From: Candidatus Roizmanbacteria bacterium
Lineage (GTDB): Bacteria > Patescibacteriota > Microgenomatia > UBA1406 > GWC2-37-13
Reading direction: 5' to 3'
NCBI GenBank assembly: GCA_026395475.1
Contig: JAPLYQ010000065.1
Location: 1-15,544, forward strand
DNA: 15,544 bases
Shown in pieces: positions 6,861 to 13,182 of the stretch (position 1 is its first letter; each line of letters opens with the position of its first letter). A program made the translations under genes and the position numbers. The notes under the pieces are model-generated. The model searched no databases, had not been told where the DNA came from, and worked only from the letters and a program-made list of their open reading frames with translations.

Positions 6861-7563
6861 AATTTATTATCTCCTTTAGATTAATTTTTCCTTCGTATAA
6901 CGCTTTTCCGATAATTACACTATCAATATTCATTTCTTTTAATTTAATAATCTGTTCTATAGATGAAACACCACCGGCAACTATTAAATCCATGTTTGTT
7001 TTACTAATTAGCGTCTGAATAACCTTATAGTTTGGTTCAGTCATCGTTCCATCTTTAGAAATATCTGTAAATATTATTGATCGTACTCCACTATTTTTTA
7101 ATTGCTGAACAGTCGAAAGTAATTTTTTATTCGTTTTTTTTAGCCATCCTTGTTTCATCAAGGCTCCATCTTTTGAATCAAGTGAAACTACAATTTTGTC
7201 TCCATAAAGATCAATGGCTTTGTTAAGGAGATATTTATCCTCAATAGCAACTGTTCCTAAAATTATTTTCGATACTCCAATCTTGATTAGTTCAATAATT
7301 GATGTGATTGAACGAATTCCACCTCCTACTTGAATAGGAATAGAAATAACATTAATTATTTCTTTTATACTATTTATATTTATCAGTCTTCCCTCTTTTG
7401 CTCCATCTAAGTCGACTAGGTGAAGTGTTTGAGCGCCTTGCGATTCCCATTTCTGAGCCACAACAATCGGATTACTATCATAGATAGTTTCCTGATTGTA
7501 ATCTCCTTGGAAAAGCCGCACACATTTTCCATTCCTAATATCAATCGCTGGTATTATTTTCAT
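6850..7563 (-). CDS. hisA: ProFAR isomerase (phosphoribosylformimino-AICAR isomerase)
   Basis: HisA opens the ribose ring of ProFAR to give PRFAR, the HisF substrate, by an Amadori rearrangement. This 237-residue (beta/alpha)8 barrel has catalytic Asp8 (IIPAIDIRNGKCVRL) and Asp129 (VVSLDSKDG). The two half-barrel phosphate sites are IQVGGGIRS (77-85) and LIVAGGVSS (193-201). HLVDLDGAKEG and FTDISKDGT are also typical of HisA and separate it from TrpF and HisF. Nothing suggests a PriA-type dual enzyme, although substrate range cannot be judged with certainty. It overlaps hisH by 23 nt upstream and hisF by 11 nt downstream. Confidence 0.97.
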   Translation of the reverse strand: MKIIPAIDIRNGKCVRLFQGDYNQETIYDSNPIVVAQKWESQGAQTLHLVDLDGAKEGRLININSIKEIINVISIPIQVGGGIRSITSIIELIKIGVSKIILGTVAIEDKYLLNKAIDLYGDKIVVSLDSKDGALMKQGWLKKTNKKLLSTVQQLKNSGVRSIIFTDISKDGTMTEPNYKVIQTLISKTNMDLIVAGGVSSIEQIIKLKEMNIDSVIIGKALYEGKINLKEIINYAN

Positions 7564-8155
7564 ATACTATTTTTGTAAAATTTTTTAGTAACTGTAATCC
7601 ATTAATTCCACTCTTCTCGGGATGGAACTGGACTCCAAATATATTTTTATTTTGAAACATACTACAAAACGTTATTCCATAGTTCGTTTCTCCGACGATC
7701 ACCTTTTTTTTTGGAGAACAGTAATAACTGTGGACAAAATAAAAACAACTGCCTTGTGGAATATCTTCAAACAGTTGATTTTTTCTCCACTGAACCGTAT
7801 TCCACCCAATTTGAGGAACCTTAAGTGAAATATTAAATTTATTTACGGTCCCTTTAATAACTTTTAGACAATCTACATCTCCCTCTTCGCTTCTATCCAT
7901 TAATAGTTGCATTCCCAGACAGATTCCCAATATCGGTTTGCCCTTTGCAACTTCTTTCATAATAACTTTATCTAGTTGACGTGATTTAAGATTTCTCATT
8001 CCCTCTTTAGCTGCGCCTACACCGGGCAAAATAAGACCGTCTGCTTTTTCAACCTCACTTATTGATTTTGAAACAATAGAAAGTGTCCCTATTTTATCTA
8101 AGGCATTCTTCACACTCCCCAAATTTCCTAAACCGTAATCAATGATGACAATCAT
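7541..8155 (-). CDS. hisH: Imidazole glycerol phosphate synthase, glutamine amidotransferase subunit
   Basis: HisH is the class I glutaminase that feeds ammonia to HisF. The 204 residues contain the oxyanion strand LPGVGAA (43-49), nucleophile Cys79 in GICLGMQLL, and the His178-Glu180 pair in VQFHPEKS, so the catalytic triad is complete. PQIGWNTV (114-121) and YFVHSYY (139-145) are interface motifs typical of HisH. The start at ATG 8155 gives MIVIIDYGLGN, the usual N-terminus, and overlaps the hisB stop by 4 nt (ATGA). The long 23-nt overlap with hisA suggests strict co-translation. Confidence 0.97.
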   Translation of the reverse strand: MIVIIDYGLGNLGSVKNALDKIGTLSIVSKSISEVEKADGLILPGVGAAKEGMRNLKSRQLDKVIMKEVAKGKPILGICLGMQLLMDRSEEGDVDCLKVIKGTVNKFNISLKVPQIGWNTVQWRKNQLFEDIPQGSCFYFVHSYYCSPKKKVIVGETNYGITFCSMFQNKNIFGVQFHPEKSGINGLQLLKNFTKIVYENNTSD

Positions 8156-8742
8156 ATAACTCCTTTTGTTGATGGAATTTCTAATAATGCACGCCTATCA
8201 AATTCACAAGCCATCCGTAATGCTTTTGCCATTGCTTTAAAAATGGACTCAATTTTGTGGTGATCATTTCGTCCATTCTCCACTTTAATAAATATGTTTG
8301 CTTTTGCGTTTTGTGCAAATGCATCCCAAAAATCATAGATAAGCTCTGTACTCAAATCCCCCACTTTTTCTCTCTTAAATTCGCATTGTAAAGTGAACGC
8401 ACTGCGCCCTGCAAAATCAACAGCTACTGTGGCTAAGGACTCGTCCATCGGAAGAATAAAAAATCCATATCGATTTATCCCTTTTTTATCACCGAGCGCC
8501 TTTGCAAACGCTTGACCCAAAACAATCCCCACATCTTCAATAGTGTGGTGTTCATCAATATAAATGTCTCCTTTTGCCTGAATTTTTAAGTCAAATAATC
8601 CTTGCTTCGCAAGCAAATCTAACATGTGATTGAGAAACCCAATCGGTGTTTCAATTATTCTCTTTCCTGTTCCATCGATAACAAGGGAAATACAAATATC
8701 TGTCTCCTTTGTTTTTCTAATTATTTGAGCATTTCTTTTCAT
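8152..8742 (-). CDS. hisB: Imidazoleglycerol-phosphate dehydratase (monofunctional)
   Basis: This enzyme dehydrates imidazole glycerol phosphate to imidazole acetol phosphate, using a di-manganese site in a 24-mer. The 196 residues are the length of the single-function dehydratase, with no N-terminal phosphatase domain. Metal-binding signatures are GFLNHMLD (35-42), DEHHTIEDVGI (63-73) and NDHHKIESIFKAMAKAL (159-175). The C-terminus STKGVI is the standard ending. Since the phosphatase part of enterobacterial HisB is absent, the adjacent HAD gene is the likely source of that activity. It overlaps both neighbours by 4 nt. Confidence 0.97.
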   Translation of the reverse strand: MKRNAQIIRKTKETDICISLVIDGTGKRIIETPIGFLNHMLDLLAKQGLFDLKIQAKGDIYIDEHHTIEDVGIVLGQAFAKALGDKKGINRYGFFILPMDESLATVAVDFAGRSAFTLQCEFKREKVGDLSTELIYDFWDAFAQNAKANIFIKVENGRNDHHKIESIFKAMAKALRMACEFDRRALLEIPSTKGVI

Positions 8743-9380
8743 ATAAGATAATTCACAACTTCTAACATGGAACTAAAGCAAATAACCCCTTCTTTTTTAC
8801 CTCCAACAAATAGAATTGGAATTCTTGCTGCAGATGCTGCGACAATATCACTTGGACTATCACCAATATAAACACCATTTTTTGATCTCAGATCATCTAC
8901 TGCTTTTAAAATGGGGTCTGGATATGGCTTTTCCTTTTGTGTATCTTCTTTTGCAATAACAACATCAAATAGCTCATTCAATTTGAATCTATCAATAACA
9001 TATTGAGCTTCTTCTTTTGGTCGACCGGTAGCAATCCCCAATTTTCCATATATCCTTTTTAATTCCAATAAATCATTTTTTGAAATCAATAAAGTTTCAT
9101 TATTGATGAGGCCCTTTTCTTCTCCCCCTCCTAAATATATTCTCTGGAACACATCTTTCGCTTCTTTATAGGGAATCATCTTGTTATTGATAAGCTCATA
9201 AGTGGCGTCCCAATCATTATTCATTCCAACTCGTTGTTTGATAGCTTCAATTTCTAAGTCATCAATCTTTCTTTTGAGAAAATATTCGGCTGTTTTTTTT
9301 ATAGCTTTTCTATATGACAAACTTACGTCAACAAGTACTCCATCCATATCAAATATCAAAGCATCAAATGATTTTTTCAT
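8739..9380 (-). CDS. HAD-superfamily phosphatase, probable histidinol-phosphate phosphatase
   Basis: A 213-residue HAD hydrolase with all four motifs: DMDGVLVD (11-18, nucleophile Asp11 and acid/base Asp13), GIATGR with Thr118, Lys151 in KPYPDP, and GDSPSD with Asp174 and Asp178. A helical cap between motifs I and II (about residues 18-110) marks it as subfamily I, not the capless HisB N-terminal type. It sits between hisC and hisB with ATGA overlaps on both sides, exactly where histidinol-phosphate phosphatase is needed, and no other candidate for that step is in the operon. The role is inferred from context, since HAD substrates cannot be read from motifs. A general phosphatase captured by the operon is the alternative. 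Confidence 0.85.
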   Translation of the reverse strand: MKKSFDALIFDMDGVLVDVSLSYRKAIKKTAEYFLKRKIDDLEIEAIKQRVGMNNDWDATYELINNKMIPYKEAKDVFQRIYLGGGEEKGLINNETLLISKNDLLELKRIYGKLGIATGRPKEEAQYVIDRFKLNELFDVVIAKEDTQKEKPYPDPILKAVDDLRSKNGVYIGDSPSDIVAASAARIPILFVGGKKEGVICFSSMLEVVNYLI

Positions 9381-10456
9381 ATCATATTTTTTAAAATGGT
9401 AACTATTTTCTTATTTTGAATAGGTTTCCCAACTGTTATTCGTATTGCACCACTATCTTCTAGATCATAAAATCGTAAAGAGATGTAATTTTTTTTACAT
9501 TCCTGTTTTATTTCTTCTAGTTGTTTTTTAGTTGATCGTATATATATAAAATTTCCTTGAGAAGGAGTTACTTTATAACTTCCCATTCTCTTTATTTCAT
9601 CTTCTATTTTTATTCTTTCTTTAATAATTTTGGCAACTATCCTCTCCCTATAAGCCGAGTCTTTAATTGAGACTATCCCAGCAATAACTGCTGCAGAATT
9701 TACGTTGTAGGGAGATTTTATCTTCATCAGTGCTCCTACTAAATATTTATCCATAAGCCCGTATCCTAAACGCAGCCCCGCAATACCCGACCATTTACTC
9801 AAAGATCTAATAATTATGAGATTTGGATATTTATCTAATAATGGAATTGCGGTCACTCCACCAAACTCAATATATGCTTCATCTACGCAAACGATAACGC
9901 CAGTTTTAAGAATTCTTTTTATTTCTACCAGAGGAGTGACATTTCCAGTTGGATTATTTGGATTACAAATAAAAACTACTTTTGTTTTTTGTGAAATTGA
10001 TCTGCAAATTTTGTTGGTATCGATTGAAAAGTTGCTTTTGCGCTTTATTATCTTCACTACTCCTCTATTTAGGATTGTTGATAAATAATATGAACTGAAT
10101 GTTGGAGGACAATCAATCACTTCATCTCCAACATTCAATATAAGTCGTAAAATGAGATCAATTATTTCATCTGCCCCATTGGAAACAAATACTTGTTGTT
10201 CTTTGACTTTTGCGTATTTGCTTATTTCTCTTCTTAACTGAAGATACTCTGGATCAGGATAAAATTGATATCCCTTAAATTGAAATAGTTTTTTTTGAAC
10301 TCGAGGCGATGGTCCATATGCATTTTCACCTGCGTCAAGCTTGTCAGTTTTTTCTATTTCAATTTTTTGTTCCAATGAAATACGTTCTGCACTTTGTACA
10401 GGTATATATTCTTGCCAATTTTTTAGATCTTTTCTGACTTCAATTTTTTTGTTCAT
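9377..10456 (-). CDS. hisC: Histidinol-phosphate aminotransferase
   Basis: HisC transfers the amino group from glutamate to imidazole acetol phosphate, giving histidinol phosphate. It is a PLP fold-type I enzyme with marks DAGENAYGPSP near the N-terminus, NPNNPTG (165-171), DEAYIEF (192-198), and the PLP lysine Lys221 in SLSKWSGIAGLRLGYG. The length of 359 residues is normal. ATG 10456 is taken as the start. An in-frame GTG at 10474 would add six residues and lies directly against a 9-bp hairpin filling the gap to hisD, with AGGG about 8 nt upstream, so it remains possible. The 3' end overlaps the HAD gene by 4 nt. Confidence 0.93.
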   Translation of the reverse strand: MNKKIEVRKDLKNWQEYIPVQSAERISLEQKIEIEKTDKLDAGENAYGPSPRVQKKLFQFKGYQFYPDPEYLQLRREISKYAKVKEQQVFVSNGADEIIDLILRLILNVGDEVIDCPPTFSSYYLSTILNRGVVKIIKRKSNFSIDTNKICRSISQKTKVVFICNPNNPTGNVTPLVEIKRILKTGVIVCVDEAYIEFGGVTAIPLLDKYPNLIIIRSLSKWSGIAGLRLGYGLMDKYLVGALMKIKSPYNVNSAAVIAGIVSIKDSAYRERIVAKIIKERIKIEDEIKRMGSYKVTPSQGNFIYIRSTKKQLEEIKQECKKNYISLRFYDLEDSGAIRITVGKPIQNKKIVTILKNMI

Positions 10457-10474
10457 AGTTTCTGTATAACTCAC

Positions 10475-10503
10475 TATGACCCTGAGCCTATTGAAGGGTC
10501 ATA
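10475..10503. repeat. Perfect 9-bp inverted repeat filling the hisD-hisC gap
   Basis: TATGACCCT (10475-10483) and AGGGTCATA (10495-10503) form a perfect 9-bp stem with an 11-nt loop. It begins immediately after the hisD stop codon and ends immediately before a possible GTG start of hisC, so the element fills the gap exactly. Every other junction in the operon is an overlap or at most 11 nt. No T-run follows in the his transcript, so it is not a terminator. The loop and flanking bases (TGAGCCTATTGAAGGGTCA) resemble a small palindromic sequence that I recall seeing dispersed in many bacterial genomes; that is memory, not a search. Confidence 0.6.
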
Positions 10504-11790
10504 TTATTTTTTAAATCGCATTGAAACAGAGTTTTTGTGAGCCGGTAACTGCTCAACTTCTGCAATTGTTTCAATTGTTTTTTTTAAATTTTTTAATCCT
10601 TGCTTGGTACATTTTTGTACCTGCATCCACTTCCCAAATGCGTCAACTCCAAGAGGTGGATACATCTTTGCCATTCCTCCTGTTGGTAAAACGTGGTTTG
10701 CTCCAGTTGCATAGTCGCCACTTGATTTTGTAGTCCATTTACCCACAAATACTGACCCTGCATTTGCAATCTGAGAAACTACTGAATCTGCATTTCTTGT
10801 CATAATTTCCAAATGCTCTGGGGCATATATATTTGCAAATTCAACTGCTTCATCGATTGAATCGACGACAGCAAATAATCCATATCTATTAAGTGATTCT
10901 CTTGCCCTTACTTGAGTCGCAAGTTTTGGTAATTGAGACTCTATTGCTGTGATTGTTTCTTTTGCAATTTGTTCTGACGTCGTGATAAGTACACATGCAG
11001 AATCCTCACCGTGTTCACCATCTGCGAGTAAATCTGCCGCAATATATGAAGGATTGGCAGTTTCATCGGCAATAATAAATACTTCCGAAGGACCGGCTGG
11101 CATATCAATACTTATTTTTTCCAATGCCAACATTTTTGCGGCCGTAACATAAGAATTTCCTGCACCAAATATTTTATAAACGTTTGTAATTGTTTTTGTC
11201 CCATACATCATGGCTGCGATTGCTTCCGCTCCACCAACTTTAAATATTTTTTTTATTCCCACCATATCAGCCGCTACTAATGTTGCCGCTGGTATTTTCC
11301 CGTCTAGCTTTGCAGGAGAACACATAATAATTTCTTTACATCCTGCAATTTGGGCTGGAATTGCACTCATCAGAACAGATGAAGGGTAAACTGCTTTTCC
11401 TCCTGGAATATATAACCCTACTTTTTCAATTGCTCTCCACTCTCTCCATACTTTCACTCCCTTTTCAGAGCACACAATAGTATCTTTTTTTCTTGGAAGT
11501 TGAGCGCGCTGCACAAGAGTAATATTTTTAATCATTTGCATTAATGATTTAATTGTCTCTATATCAGTATTTTTATATGCTTCTTTTATCTCATCTGTCG
11601 TTACCTGAATGCCTATATCTTTTCCATATCTCTTCATATAGTTATCTACTATTTTTTTATCTCCACCGGCTTTAATTTCTTTCATGATTTTTTTTACTTT
11701 AGGCATTATAAGTTCATTCGCCCCTGCAGAACGATTTACTATCCTTTGATAATCTATTGGGTTTATATTTTTTAGTTTGATGATTTTCAT
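10504..11790 (-). CDS. hisD: Histidinol dehydrogenase
   Basis: HisD performs the last two steps, oxidising histidinol to histidine with two NAD+ and a bound zinc. The 428 residues are full length. Catalytic Glu325-His326 lie in YAPEHLE, and zinc ligands fit His260 (DGEHG), Asp359 (SGDYATG) and His418 (LPAHKNS). The residue at the E. coli Gln259 position is Asp257, so the fourth zinc ligand differs from the enterobacterial enzyme but could still bind metal. NAD-binding and structural blocks YIPGGKAVYPSSVLM and FGAGNSYVTAAK, plus PAGPSEV, are intact. Its start overlaps the hisG stop by 4 nt (ATGA). A hairpin follows its stop directly. Confidence 0.97.
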   Translation of the reverse strand: MKIIKLKNINPIDYQRIVNRSAGANELIMPKVKKIMKEIKAGGDKKIVDNYMKRYGKDIGIQVTTDEIKEAYKNTDIETIKSLMQMIKNITLVQRAQLPRKKDTIVCSEKGVKVWREWRAIEKVGLYIPGGKAVYPSSVLMSAIPAQIAGCKEIIMCSPAKLDGKIPAATLVAADMVGIKKIFKVGGAEAIAAMMYGTKTITNVYKIFGAGNSYVTAAKMLALEKISIDMPAGPSEVFIIADETANPSYIAADLLADGEHGEDSACVLITTSEQIAKETITAIESQLPKLATQVRARESLNRYGLFAVVDSIDEAVEFANIYAPEHLEIMTRNADSVVSQIANAGSVFVGKWTTKSSGDYATGANHVLPTGGMAKMYPPLGVDAFGKWMQVQKCTKQGLKNLKKTIETIAEVEQLPAHKNSVSMRFKK

Positions 11791-12659
11791 AAAATTAGTT
11801 TTTCAACTGGTAACACTAATATTCCGGTTGCCCCTGCCTCTTTTAGTTTCTCTATTGTTTCCCAAAATATATCTTCCTTAATAACTGTTTGAATGGATAT
11901 CCAACCTTTTGTTGAAAGAGGCGAAACTGTGGGAGACTTTAACCCAGGTACAATTTTTTGAATTATTTTTAATATGGAGGTTGGAGCATTCATCATGACA
12001 TATTTATAGTTTTGAGCAGCAAGCACGCCATTTAATCTTGTGAGAAGTTTTTGAACGATGACCTTTTTTTCTTTTGAGAGATATGTGTTTTTAATCAACA
12101 CTGCTTGTGAATTAAATATTCTTTCAATTACTCGCAAATCATTTAAAGCTAAAGTACTCCCAGAAGAAACAAGGTCTATAACAGCATCTGCCATTGCAAG
12201 TGCAGGAGCAATTTCAACCGATCCATTAATTTTTACTATTTCTCCTTCAATTCCTTTTTCATCTAGATAGCGCTTTGTAGATTGTGGATAGGATGTGGCA
12301 ATCTTTTTATTATTGAGTTCAGAACTTGATGTAATAAATGATTCTTTAGGTACAGCCAAACAAAGTGAACAATAACCAAAGCCTAGTTTAAGCTGTATTG
12401 ATACTTTACTCTTTTGTTCAAGAATAATATTCTCACCAACTATTCCTAAATCTACCGCACCACTCGCCACGTAATCAGGAATATCATCATCTCTTAAATA
12501 GATAATATTAAGAGGAAAATTCCAACAAGATGAAAATAGTTGCTGTTTATAAATTTCAAATTCAAGACCAGCACTTTTCAAAAGTCCTAATGTACTTTCT
12601 GTTAAACGCCCATTTTTTTGGATTGCTAATTTTATTGAACCGTTATTTAAATTTTTCAT
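11787..12659 (-). CDS. hisG: ATP phosphoribosyltransferase, long form
   Basis: HisG commits ATP and PRPP to histidine synthesis and is the usual feedback target. At 290 residues this is the long form, with a C-terminal ACT-like regulatory domain (about 220-290, STKGWISIQTVIKED to GATGILVLPVEKL), so it needs no HisZ and can bind histidine directly. The catalytic part shows LAIQKNGRL (11-19), RDDDIPDYVASGAVDLGIVG (56-75) and the PRPP loop DLVSSGSTL (162-170). It is the first structural gene of the operon. The start codon lies only 3 nt after the U-tract of an intrinsic terminator, and no Shine-Dalgarno is available unless the GGGG of the terminator stem serves. That makes its expression depend strongly on the upstream attenuator. 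Confidence 0.97.
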   Translation of the reverse strand: MKNLNNGSIKLAIQKNGRLTESTLGLLKSAGLEFEIYKQQLFSSCWNFPLNIIYLRDDDIPDYVASGAVDLGIVGENIILEQKSKVSIQLKLGFGYCSLCLAVPKESFITSSSELNNKKIATSYPQSTKRYLDEKGIEGEIVKINGSVEIAPALAMADAVIDLVSSGSTLALNDLRVIERIFNSQAVLIKNTYLSKEKKVIVQKLLTRLNGVLAAQNYKYVMMNAPTSILKIIQKIVPGLKSPTVSPLSTKGWISIQTVIKEDIFWETIEKLKEAGATGILVLPVEKLIL

Positions 12660-12662
12660 ATT

Positions 12663-12689
12663 AAAAAAAGACCCCGCTTGTGGCGGGGT
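12663..12689 (-). terminator. Rho-independent terminator in the his leader (attenuator arms 3:4)
   Basis: In the minus-strand transcript, ACCCCGC (12689-12683) pairs with GCGGGGT (12677-12671) around a 5-nt loop. This gives a 7-bp, nearly all-GC stem followed by C and seven U (12670-12663). This is a textbook intrinsic terminator. It stands between the his promoter and hisG, so its role must be conditional; otherwise the operon would be silent. Confidence 0.9.
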
Positions 12690-12740
12690 TTAGTAAATAT
12701 TTTTATACTAGAACTACCCCACCTTGGCGGGGTAATGATG
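12663..12740 (-). promoter_or_regulatory. Histidine attenuator with mutually exclusive hairpins
   Basis: Four arms alternate in the leader RNA: arm 1 CCCCGCC (12732-12726), arm 2 GGUGGGG (12723-12717), arm 3 CCCCGCC (12688-12682), arm 4 GCGGGG (12677-12672). Arms 1 and 3 are identical, so arm 2 can pair with either (7 bp including one G-U pair, plus an extra U-A pair for 2:3). Pairing 1:2 leaves 3:4 free to terminate; pairing 2:3 prevents termination. The two His codons of the leader peptide (12740-12735) end 2 nt before arm 1, so a ribosome stalled there would cover arm 1 and favour 2:3. The peptide stop codon lies next to arm 2, so completed translation would mask arm 2 and allow termination. 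This matches the classical enterobacterial scheme. Confidence 0.82.
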
Positions 12741-12782
12741 TGAAACTTCCAATGATGGTGAACTAATTAATTGAACTAACAT
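12714..12782 (-). CDS. his leader peptide (22 aa, tandem His codons)
   Basis: A 22-codon frame starts at ATG 12782, begins MLVQLISSPS and ends VSHHYPAKVG before TAG 12716-12714. His15 and His16 are adjacent CAT codons just before the first attenuator arm. It lies wholly between the predicted his transcription start and the terminator. The ATG coincides with the predicted first transcribed bases (6 nt after the -10 box), so there is no Shine-Dalgarno and translation would be leaderless. Two His codons are fewer than the seven of E. coli, but their position relative to the hairpins is exactly right. The peptide has no function in itself; it senses charged tRNA-His. The +1 frame contains HHH then another His, but has no start codon. 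Confidence 0.75.
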   Translation of the reverse strand: MLVQLISSPSLEVSHHYPAKVG

Positions 12783-12788
12783 GTTAGT
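12775..12788. promoter_or_regulatory. Candidate operator for the TrpR-like regulator
   Basis: ACTAACATGTTAGT is a perfect 14-bp palindrome. It abuts the his -10 box and covers the predicted transcription start, so a bound protein would block initiation. Its ACTA/TAGT half-sites resemble the E. coli TrpR operator core (ACTAGT type), and a TrpR-family gene lies on the other side of the promoter. A second GAACTAA copy at 12760-12766 precedes the GAACTAA that begins the palindrome (12773-12779), which suggests an additional half-site. Binding is inferred. Confidence 0.65.
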
Positions 12789-12817
12789 ATGATAACACGT
12801 TGTTTGCTGTTTGTCAA
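12789..12817 (-). promoter_or_regulatory. his operon promoter
   Basis: On the minus strand TTGACA (12817-12812), a perfect -35 box, is followed after 17 nt by TATCAT (12794-12789), five of six to the -10 consensus. The start site is predicted near 12782, giving a leader of about 123 nt before hisG that contains the attenuator. The -35 box lies inside the spacer of the opposing yerC promoter. Confidence 0.85.
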
Positions 12818-12828
12818 GGTGTTATAAT
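12800..12828 (+). promoter_or_regulatory. yerC promoter, leaderless
   Basis: TTGTTT (12800-12805) and a perfect TATAAT (12823-12828) are 17 nt apart. Only five bases (AGAGC) separate the -10 box from ATG 12834, so transcription should begin at or next to the start codon and the mRNA should be leaderless. The promoter overlaps the divergent his promoter almost completely. Confidence 0.82.
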
Positions 12829-12833
12829 AGAGC

Positions 12834-13166
12834 ATGGCTAATATACGAAAAGCGGCTTCAACCGAATATAAAAAAAAAGAAGCATATAAACCAAAAAATG
12901 ACCGAGAAAAATTATTAGTAAAGGTATTATCTTCACTTAAAACTGAGTCGGAAATGGGAGCACTTCTTCGGGATATGCTTACTCTGGCAGAAATTGAAGA
13001 ATTTGCAAATAGACTTACTATTGTAAAACTTCTTTCAGAAGGACTCCCCTATCTTGAAATAGCAAAAAAAGTAGGAACTTCTACCACTACCGTTACTCGC
13101 GTAGCACACTGGCTCTATAATGGATGTGGTGGCTATCAATCTATATTAAAAAAGCTTAAAAAGTAG
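12834..13166 (+). CDS. yerC: TrpR-like regulator, YerC/YecD family (candidate histidine repressor)
   Basis: The 110-residue protein has a basic, poorly conserved N-terminal tail (1-25) followed by the all-helical TrpR fold. MLTLAEIEEFANRLTIVKLL (48-67) is the family dimer and ligand region, and YLEIAKKVGTSTTTVTRVAHWL (73-94) is the helix-turn-helix. It matches YerC/YecD rather than true TrpR, and no trp genes are nearby. It faces the his operon across a 174-nt gap holding a palindrome at the his start site, so a histidine-responsive repressor is the natural reading. As I recall, comparative genomics has proposed a TrpR-family histidine regulator (HisR/YerC) in Firmicutes. The ligand is not determined. 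The helicase gene follows after 16 nt. Confidence 0.92.
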   Translation: MANIRKAASTEYKKKEAYKPKNDREKLLVKVLSSLKTESEMGALLRDMLTLAEIEEFANRLTIVKLLSEGLPYLEIAKKVGTSTTTVTRVAHWLYNGCGGYQSILKKLKK

Positions 13167-13182
13167 TATTATTTGTGTCCGT

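Noticed and set aside
10457..10474. GTG start of hisC taken as the main start
   Set aside because: It is adjacent to a hairpin that would hide its AGGG site; ATG 10456 gives a normal HisC. Kept only as an alternative.
12735..12760. A richer His run (three His codons, then Trp-Lys-Phe-His) in the +1 frame of the his leader as the true leader peptide
   Set aside because: That frame has stop codons shortly upstream (TAG and TAA within the first 16 nt of the leader) and no ATG, GTG or TTG before the His codons. It would need a frameshift or a sequencing indel, so the ATG-initiated frame with two His codons is preferred.
12660..12782. T-box riboswitch controlling the his operon
   Set aside because: The leader is only about 123 nt and shows no specifier-loop domain or T-box consensus (TGGNACC type); the four-arm layout with a leader peptide explains it better.
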